A stretch of DNA of 64,000 bases from Marsupella aquatica. Its lineage: Eukaryota > Marchantiophyta. The position numbers and the translations under genes were made by a program. Below the pieces are notes generated by a model. The model searched no databases. It had not been told where the DNA came from and saw only the letters and a list, made by a program, of their open reading frames with translations. Positions 22,111 to 31,764 of the stretch are shown one piece after another. Every line of letters begins with the position of its first letter. The stretch's first letter is position 1. The stretch lies in assembly GCA_973895155.1 (NCBI GenBank), contig OZ316898.1, positions 15,996,001 to 16,060,000 of the forward strand, read 5' to 3'.

Positions 22111-22965
22111 CACTAATTGTGGGTGCATTCCAATGCTGGAATCCAAGCATACTTATGATATCTATGCATATATATCTGGTAATAGTTTGAATTAGGTTGG
22201 TACAAGTAAAAGTTTGCATTGCACCCCTCCTTGCCCATAACCTCACCCCTCCTGGTGGAAGTAAGCACCAAATATTGTTAACCTGGAATTAAAGCTAGGG
22301 TTATTGGTGTGACAGAAAGCGGAGCTTCCTCCTATTATGCCCGACCCCACCACCTGCCCTGGCCCAAATCCTAATTGTTGCCACCGCCGCCCCCCGACCT
22401 CGCACCACCTAAACTGGCCCGACTACCCAATCCCACCCCGAAAACTGCCCTAAGGTTTTGAGATTATAAAACCACTAAGGTCTGAAAATTATAAAAACAT
22501 TTTTTGGACACAGAGCCAGTTTTGGCATAGCAATTCAATTGATGTTATTCTTAGTGTTCCAGAGATAATGCACTTTGTGTGTTGTTTATTGTAGTTAAGT
22601 AGAGTTATAGGTTTCTTAGTTGAAACTTTTGAATTGAGCGGGGCTAGTCAAAGTGGTGTGTTATCGTTCAAGAAGAGTTTTCTTCATTCTTGTTGTGGAC
22701 AATGGTTTAATTGTGGTGGTTTTGTACTCACTAACAGTTTTTGCTTAAATTTTGAGAGGGATATGACTGTTTAGTCTCTCTTTCAGGGTTTCTCATCTGG
22801 TTCGAGGAGGTGCTTATATTTGAAGAGTAGTTGGTTTAGTTTTGAGGTTATGGTTTAGCTATGAATTGGTGCGGAACTTTCACTCAAGCTCAGTGGCTGC
22901 TTTACTTATTTCATAAGCTTGGTGGTATGTGTTCAAGAATTGGATTTGGTTTATCTTCTTAGATG
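22111..22965. other. No gene recognised
   Basis: AT-rich DNA with a short C-rich interval at 22330-22440. No motif or repeat was assigned. Confidence 0.4.
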
Positions 22966-23090
22966 CGGATGGCATGATGGATAGACGTCACTTCCGATCA
23001 AGAGATTCTGCAAACAAGTGGTCACAAGGGAATTCCAACAACTACTGAGCAATACTGGCGGCTAGAGTTTCAGCAGTACGCCCTCCACAT
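22966..23090 (+). pseudogene. Fragment related to gene 2 globular segment
   Basis: One frame gives WRLEFQQYALHI, matching LEFQRYALHM in gene 2 (minus 7405-6728). The fragment is cut off by the 5' end of LINE-A copy 2, so that LINE probably inserted into a second gene 2-like copy. Confidence 0.45.
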
Positions 23091-23955
23091 TCGCGAGTTT
23101 CGCGATTCTGAGCTCGGGGCAAAATTTCACTTCGAGTTGGAAGGGCAATCGGCTGCGGTTTAAGCTCAGATTTTGCCAGAGCATTGGAAACAGCAAGAAT
23201 GTATCACTGACAAAGTTAGAGCTGCAACCGACATCGTTTGGTATGCACTTTAGCATGCGCGATCTGCTACGGCTCCAATTTCGCGATTCTGAGCTCGGGG
23301 CAAAATTTCACTTCGAGTTAGAAGGGCAATCGGCTGCGGTTTGAGCTCAGATTTTGCCAGAGCATTGGAAACAGCAAGAATGTATCACTGGCAAAGTTAG
23401 AGCTGCAACCGACATCGTTTGATATGCACTTTAGCATGCAAGATCTGTTACGTCTCCAGTTTCGCAATTCTGAGCTTGGGGCGAAATTTCACTTCGAGTT
23501 GGAAGGGAAATCGGCTGCGGTTTAAGCTCAGACTTTGCCAGAGCATTGGAAACAGCGAGAATGTATCACTGGCAAAGTTAGAGCTGCAACCGACATCGTT
23601 TGGTATGCACTTTAGCATGCACGATCCGTTACGTCTCCAGTTTCGCAATTCTGAGCTTGGGGCGAAATTTCACTTCGAGTTGGAAGGGAAATCGGCTGCG
23701 ATTTAAGCTCAGACTTTGCCAGAGCATTGGAAACAGCGAGAATGTATCACTGGCAAAGTTAGAGCTGCAACCGACATCGTTTGGTATGCACTTTAGCATG
23801 CACGATCTGCTACGTGTCCAGTTTCGGGATTCTGAGCTTGGGGCGAAATTTCACTTCGAGTTGGAAGGGCAATCAGCTGCGGTTTGAGCTCAGACTTTGC
23901 CAGAGTGTTGCAAACAACGAGAGTGTATCACTGGCAAAGGTAGAGCTGCAACTGA
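23091..23955 (+). repeat. LINE-A 5' monomer array, copy 2
   Basis: Monomer starts fall at 23193, 23374, 23555, 23736 and 23917, spaced 181 bp, preceded by a partial unit that begins mid-monomer at about 23093. Confidence 0.88.
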
Positions 23956-24409
23956 CATCCTCTACTGCTCCCAATTTCTATTTGTCGTCTAAGAGTACAT
24001 TCTAACAACAATTTCAGCTTTGTGATGGCAACGGAGGAGATTGCCCATCTCAAGGCTTTGCTTGAGAAAATCTTAGTTGTGGTTGAAAACTCCGCAATTG
24101 AGATTACCACACTCAGCAAGGAGGTGACGGAGCTAAAGAATGAGAATGTCAAGCAAAAGCGGTTGATTAGTGATCTTCGATCTCAAACTCAGGAGAATGG
24201 TAAGCAACTCTCATTGCTTGCATCGTGTTTTGGAGACATGGAGAAGAGTATGTGCCCAGAGAAATCAGTGATACATGAGGCTGTAGGGGAGATTGAGGAA
24301 AAGCTCAAAACCTTTGCACAGGCTGCAAAACAATCACATATGGAATTTGTCCAAGCCAAGGAGGAGGAGAGGAGAGGAGAGGAGTTGGGCCTCATGTGTA
24401 AAATCTAGG

Positions 24410-25324
24410 GCTGCCAATGGGTACAGAGCTTTTTATGCATTCATGAACAAATGCAAAAGAGCTGGTCTACACACTTGGAGGTTAAGGAAACATCTCTTTG
24501 GAGCTTTGGTGAAACCAGTCATTCTTTATGGAGCACCAATTTGGGGAGCAGGTGTGTCTAAATCTGGGTGGCAACAGATTGAGGGGCTGCAAAAGCTATT
24601 TCTTGAGATGGAGCTTGGGATCAAGTCACAAACCCCATATACACTTACACTTGCAGAGGCAGGCTTGTTTCCTTTGGAGGTGGAGGCACTCTTCCACACA
24701 CTCAAATACATCATGCGTGTAAGAGAGTTGGAGGAAAACAGATTTCCTTTTCATGCCTTGCGCTCATCTTCAGCTAAAGGGTGGTATGCAGATGTGTGCA
24801 GGTGGGCCCATGCTTGGGATTTTCCTGAACATGAATGGCCAACACACCCAACCAAGCTAAGAGCAAAACTTGAGCAAAAGGCTTTGCACAAACTTTGGCA
24901 TGAACCTAGCCCACGGCAGCAATACTACATGAGAGATGTGAACCCCATGAAGAAATATCGAGAACAAGAATACTTATCTAGCACTATCTCAGTACAACTT
25001 AGACAACTTATTGCTCAGTATAGACTAAGCTCACACCACCTTGAAGTAGAACAAGGGAGATGGAAGGATATTGACAGGAAAAAGAGGGTTTGTCAGTTAT
25101 GTGATAGCTCTAGTATAGAGAATGAATATCATGTATTCATTGCTTGCAAGTTTTATGAGGGGGTTAGGATGGCATCTCAAATCTTGGTGAAAGATTTGTA
25201 TGCATTGTTTGGTCTGCCCCCTCAGCAACTTGGAAGATATATCTTTGCGGTGGATAGGGAAAGGAGAATAGGTTTGGAAAATCTTTCAGGGCTCTCTAGG
25301 TCCATAGTTTCTTTGAGGACATAG
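24410..25324 (+). pseudogene. LINE-A ORF2 C-terminal part, copy 2
   Basis: From SWASCVKSRAANGYRAF onward it follows copy 1 ORF2 to the stop, including the CCHC finger. It lacks the endonuclease and RT catalytic motifs, so it has no enzymatic role. It is open because it is young, not because it is a gene. Confidence 0.85.
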
Positions 25325-25456
25325 TTGTCCTCTTCTGAGCAATCTCTTTTGGTTGCTCTTTTCTTTGATTGCATTGTACTTTACTTTTTGTGGCAGCTCC
25401 TTTGACTTTCATGGTCCCGGAGCTTATAATACATTACCATTACCATTACCATTACC

Positions 25457-25672
25457 AACTCCAATTCCAGGTCAGATGTCTGGTCACCAATGCCACAAGC
25501 TATGATGTGCTCATTGGCCAAGAGGCTTTATTCCCGCCAGGATTTACCATTGATAACTGGTTTGAGCATGCATACTATCGTGCTGATTGGCAAACTGATG
25601 GCATGTGCTTGGGCTACATTCTACTGGATTTACATGGGGATCATACCCCTAGTGCTTACTGTGTGTTGCAAG
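25457..25672 (+). pseudogene. Ty3/gypsy element: C-terminal part of the aspartic protease
   Basis: The frame immediately after the LINE-A copy 2 tail reads CLVTNATSYDVLIGQEALFP, the typical C-terminal YDVLIG motif of a retropepsin, then an acidic/aromatic linker. The catalytic DTG and everything upstream (gag, 5' LTR) are absent. It is continuous in sense with the methyltransferase part, from which it is split by a 117-bp LINE-A tail. In Ty3 elements, the protease cuts the polyprotein. Confidence 0.65.
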
Positions 25673-25790
25673 ATCTCTTTTGGTTGCTCTTTTCTTTGAT
25701 TGCATTGTACTTTACTTTTTGTGGCAGCTCCTTTGACTTTCATGGTCCCGGAGCTTATAATACATTACCATTACCATTACCATTACCAAG
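25673..25790 (+). mobile_element. Very short LINE-A 3' end inserted in the Ty3 element
   Basis: Identical to the last ~117 bp of LINE-A: starts near TCTCTTTTGGTTGCTC and ends in ATTACC repeats. The flanking Ty3 coding sequence resumes at once. At most about 4-5 bp (CAAGA) could be a target duplication. Confidence 0.85.
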
Positions 25791-27154
25791 AGGTGCATAC
25801 AGTCTCCTATGTCAACCATTCATTGCACGATTGGATTGAAGAAGATGAAGAGGAGTTGGCTACCACACAAGCCAATGAGAGCTTACTGGCTGCACCTACT
25901 GAGTTAGCCCAACCTGAGGTTGTCCAACGGCTAAGAGCTGCCCATGGACCATTGACTATTGCTCTACAGCAATGTGAGGGCCTACAAAGCCATGGCCAGC
26001 CCATCTTCCCAGTCTTGAGCACACTAATCACTTGGACACCTCCTCAAGATGGCGTTACCTTGCTGGAGCTTTTTGGTGGCATTTCTACAGGCCTAGAGGG
26101 GGTCTTGCAGTCTGGCATGATGGTGAAGAGGTACATCTATGTGGACACTGACCCATATGCAAGGAAGGGCTCAATCACGGATGCTGGAATTTTCAGCTAG
26201 GTTCCCACAAAGTTTCCACCTAGTGCATGGAAGGCAAGCTTCACTCTCTTTCCTCCTGATGTTCAGTTGCTACAACAGAAACACATTGAGCTACTTGGTT
26301 CCTTGGACCTCATCATTGTTGGCTGGGAATGCCAAGGTTTCTCTGTTGCAAGTTCTGGAGCTGGTTTGAGTGATCCCCGGTCAGCCCTCTTCATGGACCT
26401 GGTACAAATACTCAATTGGGCCCAGGCTCTTTACCCTGCTGTTGGTTATGTCATTGAGAATACACCCTCTCAATTTGACCAGCGCAAGAACATCCAAGAG
26501 GATTTTCTTCTAGTCCAAAACTATCTTGGTCCACCGTTCTTAATTGATGCAGCCCAATGTGGGTCTTATGCATTGTTTGCATAATTTCTGGACCAATATT
26601 GCACCAGTTTGCTTACTACAATTGGCTCTAAAACATACGGTCAGGGACCCTACATTACAGGTGCACCAGATTTTGGTGCTAATAGCTCTTGTCAGCCCGT
26701 CAATTGGCAAGAGAGAGCACCTTGGTACCTGCTAACACCATTGGGGAGCCAAGAGGTGCTTGGCCTACCTTTGTTTTTGTTTCCTGGCGCCCATGCCTTC
26801 CAAGGGGATGGACCAGGGCTGGTCTACCGTCACGCTTTGGATACATGGGATGAGCCAAGCCCGGAGGAGCGAGAGCAAGCTAGCGGTTTCCAAACTGGCA
26901 CTACTGGTCATGTTCAAGTGACTAGGCTAGAGCGGAATTCTCTTCTTGGCAGAGTCATGGATCTTAATGCTTTAACATGGCTTTTGGTTACTTGTATTCT
27001 TTTCCAGATGCATACTGTTCCTACTATGGGCGACCCAGCCTCTCGGCTTAATGAAGTTCTTACCTGGCACCCTGATGAAGTACATTTACCCATCCTCTCC
27101 ACTCTACATTTCACTCCTAGTGTTGGGGGGGGGGAGAGGTACCCTGTAATGTGA
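25791..27154 (+). pseudogene. Retrotransposon-borne C5-cytosine DNA methyltransferase
   Basis: An acidic linker leads into an ordered set of DNA C5-methyltransferase motifs: I (LLELFGGISTGLEG, 26060-26101, SAM binding), IV with the catalytic Cys (GWECQGFS, Cys codon 26330-26332; the usual PCQ is ECQ), VI (VIENT, Glu codon 26456-26458), VIII (AAQCGSYALF, near 26550), IX-like (SPEEREQASGFQTG, from 26858) and X-like (LLGRVMDLNAL, from 26942). Such enzymes move a methyl group from SAM to cytosine C5. It lies between protease and RT on the same strand, so it is part of the element. Two short frame excursions with stops (about 26163-26212 and 26580-26610) disable this copy; motifs IV-VI and IX-X lie in the same frame as motif I. 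Family resemblance to DRM/Dnmt3 versus Dnmt1 is unresolved. Confidence 0.8.
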
Positions 27155-28321
27155 CTGAAATTTCAAAATCAGAGCATGGCATGGACCAGATCACACCAGG
27201 CAAAGAGGAAAGCATATCAGGTTCTTCTAGTACACCCACTAGCTCTACGCCATGCGTTGCAAATTTCCAGTTTGTGATGGGTAATCAGTTGAGTAAGAAG
27301 CAACGGGATCAGGTACTAAATTTGCTGTTGAGCTATGAAGATGTGTTTGCTTTCTCAATGAGAGACTTGGGCAAGTGCAAGGTGATGCAATTCTCCATTG
27401 AGCTGAAGGGTGAGAGACCTATTTATCGGTGGAGACACCGGTTGAGCAAGCACGAGTGGCAGCTGGTGGATGAGAGATGCAAAGAGCTTTACGAAGCAGG
27501 TCTGATCCAGCCCTCCAACTCTGACTTTGCAGCGGCTACAATGATGCCAGCAAAGAAAGATTCTGGTGGGCTATGGACAGAGAAGAGGATGTGTGGGGAC
27601 TACAGGCCACTCAATCTGGTCACACCTCAAGATAGGTACCCCATGCCTATCGCTGAAGAGCTCTTTGACTCCATTGGAGATTCTGATATCTTTACCCTCA
27701 TAGACTTGAGGCAAGGCTTCAACCAGATCATTATTCGGGCTGAGGACCGTAAGAAGACAGCTTTTCATGGGAGCAATCGATTGTGGGAATGGTTGGTGAT
27801 GCCATTTGGACTGAAGAATGCACCCGACTACAGAATTTACATCCAGGACTTTAGCATCATTGCTCACCCATTGTACATGTTGCTTAAGAAGGATGTTACC
27901 TGGAAATGGACTGAAGACACTCAGGTGGCATTTGAAACTTTGAAGGGAAAGTTATCAAGTTATCCTGTTCTCAGAAGGCCTGATTTCAGCAAAACATTCA
28001 TTTTGCATACAGATTGGAGTGCTCTAGGTATTGGTGCCATTTTGGGTCAATCTGATGGGGATGGGCGAGAGTATGTCATTGCTTATGCATCTAGGAGCAA
28101 TAACAAGGCTGAGAGCAACTACTCCTCTTATGAAGGCGAATGCTTGGCTGTTGTGTGGGCTGTCATACATTTCAGACCCTACCTGTATGGCACTAAGTTC
28201 ATGCTCTTTACCGATCACCAGCCACTGAAGTGGTTGATGACCAATGATAAGTTTACCGGCAAGCTAGCTCGTTGGGCCCTCATTTTGCAAGAATATGAGT
28301 TTGAAGTTATTCATAGACTTG
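27151..28321 (+). pseudogene. Ty3/gypsy reverse transcriptase-RNase H, with core deleted
   Basis: Clear Ty3 RT blocks: ELYEAGLIQPSNS, RMCGDYRPLN, FTLIDLRQGFNQI (first catalytic Asp) and WLVMPFGLKNAP. Directly after KNAP the protein jumps to YIQDFSIIAHPLYMLL of the RT-RNase H connection: about 125 residues containing YxDD and the thumb are missing without loss of frame. RNase H follows (LHTDWSALGIGA, YEGECLAVVWA, FTDHQPLKWL). The frame differs from the methyltransferase frame, with a G10 run (27125-27134) at the junction. The RNase H end (EVIHRL) is interrupted by the L1 insertion and resumes for a few codons at 34689. It cannot be catalytic. Confidence 0.9.
28303..28321 (+). repeat. Left target-site duplication of the L1 insertion
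   Basis: GAAGTTATTCATAGACTTG, repeated exactly at 34689-34707. The 19 bp encode part of EVIHRL of the Ty3 RNase H end, and the same reading continues after the right copy. Confidence 0.9.
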
Positions 28322-30210
28322 ATTTTATCTAGGCAAAATTTTTGCAATGAGTTTTGCGAGAGGGCAATACCAAAGGGAGCACCAAGATATTTCTGGACCT
28401 CTCCCGGCTTGCTGATAGTGCAACCTGTAAGCGTCAACCACTCGGGAATGTCCTCCATGGCCAGTGGAATGATAACTGACTTATGTAAGTTGAGCTTGGC
28501 GCCAGAAGCCAACTCATAACAAGAAAGCACAGCCTTTGCTTGCAAGAATGCTTCCTCAGTTGCCGGAATGAAGAGCCCTATGTCATCTGCAAAGAACCTG
28601 TAGCAAATAGTGAATCCCGGTGCAATATCTACTCCACTGAAATTACCACTTTTAATCTCAGAATCAATGAGATCCATGAGTGGTTGGGTAGAGATGACAA
28701 ATAGAAGGGGCGAGAGGGGGCAACCCTGTCTCACACCCCTTTCTAGCAGAAGAGAATCTGAGAGCAGTCCATTGACATGTGCTCTGGATGCTGCTAAGCT
28801 GAGAAGGGATTTAACTAGTCTGATAAAATGATCGCTAATTCCTAAAGAGTACATTGTATCTCAAATGTAAGAATGATTTACTCTGTCAAAGGCTTTCTCA
28901 AAATCAAGTTTGAGAAAGAGAGTCTCCTTTTTCATGGCATGGACCCAATTGCTGGTTAACCACGCCAGCAAAATATTCTCTAGGATAAATCTGTCGGGAA
29001 TGAAACCGGTCTGTTGTGGGTTGATAAACTTGTGCACCAGTAACTTGAGTCGAAGAGCTAATATCTTAGCTATCAATTTGTAGATAGTATTGAGCATAGT
29101 TAATGGCCTCCAATCTTTGAGTCTGCTCTTATCTGGCTTCTTGGGAATAAATTTGAGGATTCCTTCCTTTATCCCAGCCGCCAACCTTCCTGTAATCCAG
29201 TAGTCCTATATCATATTAGATAACTCATCTTTTACAAACTCCCAACAAGCCCTATATACTTCCGCAGTGATGCCGTCTGGACCAGGTGCCTTGTCCTTGG
29301 GAAGTAACCAGAGAGTCTCCTCAATTTCCTTCAGTGACGAAAGAGACTCCAGCATTGTGAGTTCACCTTGCGAGAGTGCATGTTGAGTGTTGCTCAACAG
29401 CCTGCTCCTTGCAGCTAAACTTAGCTTCTCTTCGTCACTGCAAGAGATCGGTGGAGAGTAAAGTTCTCTACAGTGAGCTTCAACTTGTTTTAGAATCTCT
29501 CGAGGATTCAAGAGAACCCGCCCGTCCTCTAAAATCAGCTTGTCCATAGCTTCCCGCGCCCGTTTAGCTTTGACTGTAGCAAAATAGAATTTTGAAGGTT
29601 CCTCTCCTTGACCAATCCAATTCACCCTTGCTAAGCGTCTCAAATGTAAGGCTTCATCCATCTCAGCAATTTTGACTTGTTCCTTTGCTTCAGAAAACTC
29701 TCTCAAGACTGCATCATTGTGAGACTCAACAATCTCTATCTTAAGCTGTCGCAGTCTATCTCGTAAGAAAAACATCTCTTCATCCTTTTGTTTCGGAGTA
29801 GCTTGGATTTCCATGTAACAATCTCTCAACCTGGAGCTCGCTTTCATAAACCAAATGTGAGGATCCAGTTTGTCATCAGCTCCCTTCCTCCAAGCTTCTT
29901 CTAGGACATTCAGATTATATGCTTGTCTAAGAACATACGGATTGGCTTTAAAGAAGTTGAATCTACCTCTTGTATCTTCCCTTAGCTGCCTTACGAGATG
30001 GAATTTCAGTATGATTGGATCATGGTCAGACAGAGCTGATCCCCCTTCATGTTTTAGTTCAGTCACTTCCCCCAGCCACCATCCTTTATCGCTAATATAG
30101 AAACGGTCCAGTCTAGACTCTATAAGGTTCCCTAATCTAATTTTGCGCCAAGTGAACTTTGCTCCTGAAAAAAGCTCAGTAATGTTTTGTGCATCTTCTA
30201 AGTTAAATTT
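28322..30210 (-). pseudogene. L1 ORF2: end of endonuclease and reverse transcriptase
   Basis: Minus strand, starting with the end of EN (ALSDHDPIILKFHL, catalytic SDH kept), then KDKAPGPDGITAEVY, ILKFIPKKPDKSRLKDWRPL, PQQTGFIPDRFILENI, LKLDFEKAFDRVN, VRQGCPLSPLLF and the catalytic FADDIGLF. Stops near 29206 and 28861 break it, and the left element edge truncates it just after the palm. This is the plant L1 type of RT, different from LINE-A. Confidence 0.85.
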
Positions 30211-30426
30211 TACTTTAAGAAATCACCAAAATTCTGCCTCTCTTCCTCTGATCGCTTGTGTACTGCCAGAAGTATCATCCCGAGATTCTATCATATTAAA
30301 GTCTCCACAGAGTATCCAGTTTTCCAGTGGAAGAACACTTTTTAGTTCATTCCATAGCAGGGCACGCTCTCCCGGAGAATTGGGAGCATACGTGCTAATT
30401 ATGCCAAAAGTTCCTGTTTCATGTTT
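30211..30426 (-). pseudogene. L1 endonuclease, middle part
   Basis: Reads TGTFGIISTYAPNSPGER and WILCGDFNMIESRDD (catalytic GDFN motif). Continues the N-terminal EN part at 31456-31740 across the nested LINE-B insertion. Confidence 0.8.
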
Positions 30427-31455
30427 TATCAAAGTCAAAGTCAAAGTCAAAGTCAAATTCTAAGCTCCACAATGACCCAATGAGTCAAGGGAGCTGTGGC
30501 AAAAAAGCCAAATACAAAGCAAAAAAATGAGTCAAATGCTCATGTGAGGATCTCTACATCCTCACTAATAACAAACTAAGGACCTTAAGAGTCACTAATG
30601 TGTAATGCTATCACATCGTTTCCTATCCACTGCCATGATATACAATCCAAGTTGCTTTGGTGGCAACCTACATAGATCATGCAGATCAGAAAGAAGGATT
30701 TGATGTGCTATTTGAACCTCCTCATACCGTCTACATGCTATGAATACATGATATTCATTCTCAATGCTGCCACTATCACAAAGTCTACACACCCTATCCT
30801 GCCTCCTAATTCCCTTCCATCTACCCTCCTCTACCTCCAAGTGATGTGAACTGAGTCTATATCTAGCAATCACTTGTCTCAACCTCATAGAAATGGGAGC
30901 TCTAAGATACTCTTGTTCTTCATAAAACATCATGGGGTTTACATCCCTCATAAAATACTGTAATCTAGGGCTAGGATCACTCCAAAGTTTTCTAATAGCT
31001 TTATCACGCAAGAGTGACCAAAGCTTCTTTGGTTGAGTATGCCATTCATGCTCAGATAAGTCCCATGATTGGGCCCAGCTACATACATCAGCATACCAAC
31101 CAAAAGCTCTAGATATGTGAAAGGCTTGCGTAGGTAGCCTAGAATCATTCAACGCCTCCACTCTCCTAGCATATTGAAGAGTGTGATAGAGAGCTTCAAC
31201 CTCCAATGGTAGAAGACCTACCTCAGCCAATAACAAGGGGTATGGGGTATGGGGTTTGGGTTTTCACTCCAAGCTCCATCTCCAAGAAAAGCTTTTGGAT
31301 GGCCTCTACCTTTTTCCAACAAGATTGAGAAGTAGAAGGGCCCCATACTTGCACCCCATAAAGAATAACAGGCCTTACCAAGGAATTGAAGAGTTGTTTC
31401 TTCAACTTCCAAGTGGAAAGGCTTGCTCCCTTGCACTTCTGAACCATCAATGGAG
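30427..31455 (-). mobile_element. LINE-B: 5'-truncated relative of LINE-A with (TTTGAC)n tail
   Basis: Minus-strand translation (31450-30595) gives the C-terminal third of a LINE-A-like ORF2: LVRPVILYGVQVWG, PLEVEALYHTLQYARRVE, MRDVNPMMFYEEQEYL, RYRLSSHHLEVEEGRWKG and a CRLC...H...C finger. About half to two-thirds of residues match LINE-A. Instead of ATTACC repeats it ends in four to five TTTGAC units (30430-30456). A small duplication near 31237-31252 (GGGGTAT repeated) shifts the frame. A TTGAT shared by both edges may be a 5-bp target duplication. Nested in the L1 endonuclease, so younger than that L1. Confidence 0.8.
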
Positions 31456-31740
31456 CCAGAATAAAAAATGTTCCAGATGGCCCGCACTAGAAGAGCTGAT
31501 CCTCCTCGCCCCTGCTCCGTGGCTGCAGAAAAATATTTGTAATCTGGTAAAATAGCACGTAGAGCAACATCAAGGCGAAATTGATCCGCCTTAACCTCCT
31601 GCAGAGCTAAAGCATCCAGTGGATACTTCAGCAATTTAACCCAATTTTTCATAACATGTTTCCTGTTTGGTTCACACAAACCACAAATGTTCCAAGATGC
31701 GAGGTGCAAAGGCGGAGACTGCATCTTGAAAGACTCACGC
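31456..31740 (-). pseudogene. L1 endonuclease, N-terminal part
   Basis: Reads LHLASWNICGLCEPNRKH, DALALQEVKAD and EQGRGGSALLVRAIWNIF, the first EN blocks (WN, QE). It is cut by LINE-B after the GGSALLV strand. Confidence 0.85.
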
Positions 31741-31764
31741 CTAGAGAACAAATAGTCGTATGAA

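Larger units (their letters stand above)
23091..25456 (+). mobile_element. LINE-A copy 2 with internal deletion
   Basis: Monomers from 23091, ORF1 from 24025, then a direct jump from ORF1 (at about 24375) to ORF2 sequence equivalent to 12504 of copy 1, removing about 2.7 kb including the endonuclease and all RT motifs. The junction contains a few extra GGAGA bases. The 3' UTR and the (ATTACC)n tail are intact to 25456. It is non-autonomous; any product would be a truncated coiled coil. Confidence 0.9.

Noticed and set aside
25369-25839. A chimeric protein of LINE tail, protease piece and second LINE tail
   Set aside because: The open frame is an accident of two LINE-A tails flanking a Ty3 fragment; there is no conserved start or shared domain logic.
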